DNA of 24,781 nt, from the NCBI RefSeq assembly GCF_964259225.1, contig NZ_CAXVKN010000032.1. The stretch is one strand, 5' to 3'. A program made the position numbers and the translations under genes. Positions within the stretch are counted from its first letter, which is position 1; each line of letters begins with the position of its first letter. Source of the DNA: Catenibacterium mitsuoka_A. GTDB lineage: Bacteria; Bacillota_I; Bacilli_A; Erysipelotrichales; Coprobacillaceae. This document shows positions 24,622 to 24,781 of the stretch, in pieces. Below the pieces are notes generated by a model. The model was not told where the DNA came from. It made no database searches and was given only the letters and a program-made list of their open reading frames with translations.

Positions 24622-24629
24622 AATCACCA

Positions 24630-24635
24630 CCTCCT
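24630..24635 (-). promoter_or_regulatory. Ribosome site that decides the comFA start
   Basis: A full AGGAGG on the minus strand, eight bases from the GTG at 24619-24621 and overlapping the GTG at 24628-24630. It places the start at 24621. Confidence 0.8.
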
Positions 24636-24781
24636 TTGGCCCTCTACTAACCTATACATCTAGAAGATGGTTTTTTTCTCAAAAAAAGTTAAATTTTTTT
24701 CAAAAGCTCCTCTTTTGCAAATGGGTGGTGATTATTCGCTTATTTACTATGTTTAGAGCTTATTGCATCTCGATATCGCAC
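24636..24781 (-). other. AT-tract region upstream of comFA
   Basis: 146 bases with no callable gene. It holds runs of seven As and seven Ts at 24671-24701, roughly one helical turn apart, a pattern that would bend DNA. I found no convincing -35/-10 pair; TATAGG at 24651-24656 is the best -10 guess. The outermost bases might be the end of another gene cut by the window edge. Confidence 0.3.

Noticed and set aside
24700..24781. A gene fragment or mobile-element end at the right edge
   Set aside because: Short open stretches exist on both strands but have no start, motif or inverted repeat to support a call.
1..24781. CRISPR arrays, tRNA/rRNA genes, insertion sequences, riboswitches
   Set aside because: I saw no regular direct repeats with spacers, no transposase sequence, and no leader long enough for a riboswitch; a covariance-model scan would settle small RNAs.

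Overview
The window is about 24.8 kb of AT-rich DNA from a low-GC Gram-positive (Bacillota) chromosome. All 22 genes I accept lie on the minus strand, so transcription runs from high to low coordinates. The gene order (comFA-comFC-secA-prfB-yitT-ftsE-ftsX; ppaX-trxB-rapZ-whiA; murF-ddl) is Bacillus-like housekeeping synteny. Protein style and compact spacing suggest an Erysipelotrichia-type gut bacterium (Catenibacterium/Coprobacillus-like), but that placement is inference. There are no tRNA or rRNA genes, CRISPR arrays, insertion sequences or phage genes.

Layout in the direction of transcription: (1) 24621-22853 comFA and comFC, DNA-uptake genes; (2) 22786-18140 secA, prfB and a yitT-family gene, all overlapping; (3) 18080-16483 ftsE-ftsX, with their own promoter and a terminator; (4) 16434-16036, a small unknown protein; (5) 15961-14435 gpmI, a glycolytic enzyme with its own good promoter and terminator; (6) 14357-13045, a thioredoxin-like lipoprotein plus a zinc-ribbon membrane protein; (7) 12909-9793, a 1038-residue sortase-type surface protein with eight CnaB/SpaA-like domains; (8) 9692-6272, a four-gene operon of HAD phosphatase, hisC-type aminotransferase, ppaX-like HAD and trxB; (9) 6193-4179 rapZ, whiA and a small XRE regulator; (10) 4050-2545, two membrane proteins, one with zinc ribbons and a probable beta-propeller; (11) 2466-93 murF and ddl, which make and attach the D-Ala-D-Ala end of peptidoglycan.

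The genes largely serve the cell envelope: precursor synthesis (murF, ddl), export (secA), division and hydrolase control (ftsEX), exposed proteins (lipoprotein, adhesin, zinc-ribbon proteins) and envelope/division regulation (rapZ, whiA). Eight intrinsic terminators and about nine candidate promoters divide the window into short transcripts. Leaders are about 15-25 nt, several promoters have an extended -10 (TGnTATAAT), and four terminator hairpins overlap the stop codon.

I did not find a clearly new multi-gene system. The points most worth a second look are a SecA with a roughly 70-residue N-terminal extension and no C-terminal zinc motif, a prfB without the usual programmed frameshift but with a hairpin in its first codons, the surface protein's Cys-containing head without an obvious thioester Gln, a two-codon open frame overlapping the ppaX start, and an uncharacterised lipoprotein/zinc-ribbon pair. 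No stretch over 300 bases lacks a gene. The largest gap (24636-24781) holds only A/T tracts and no callable gene.
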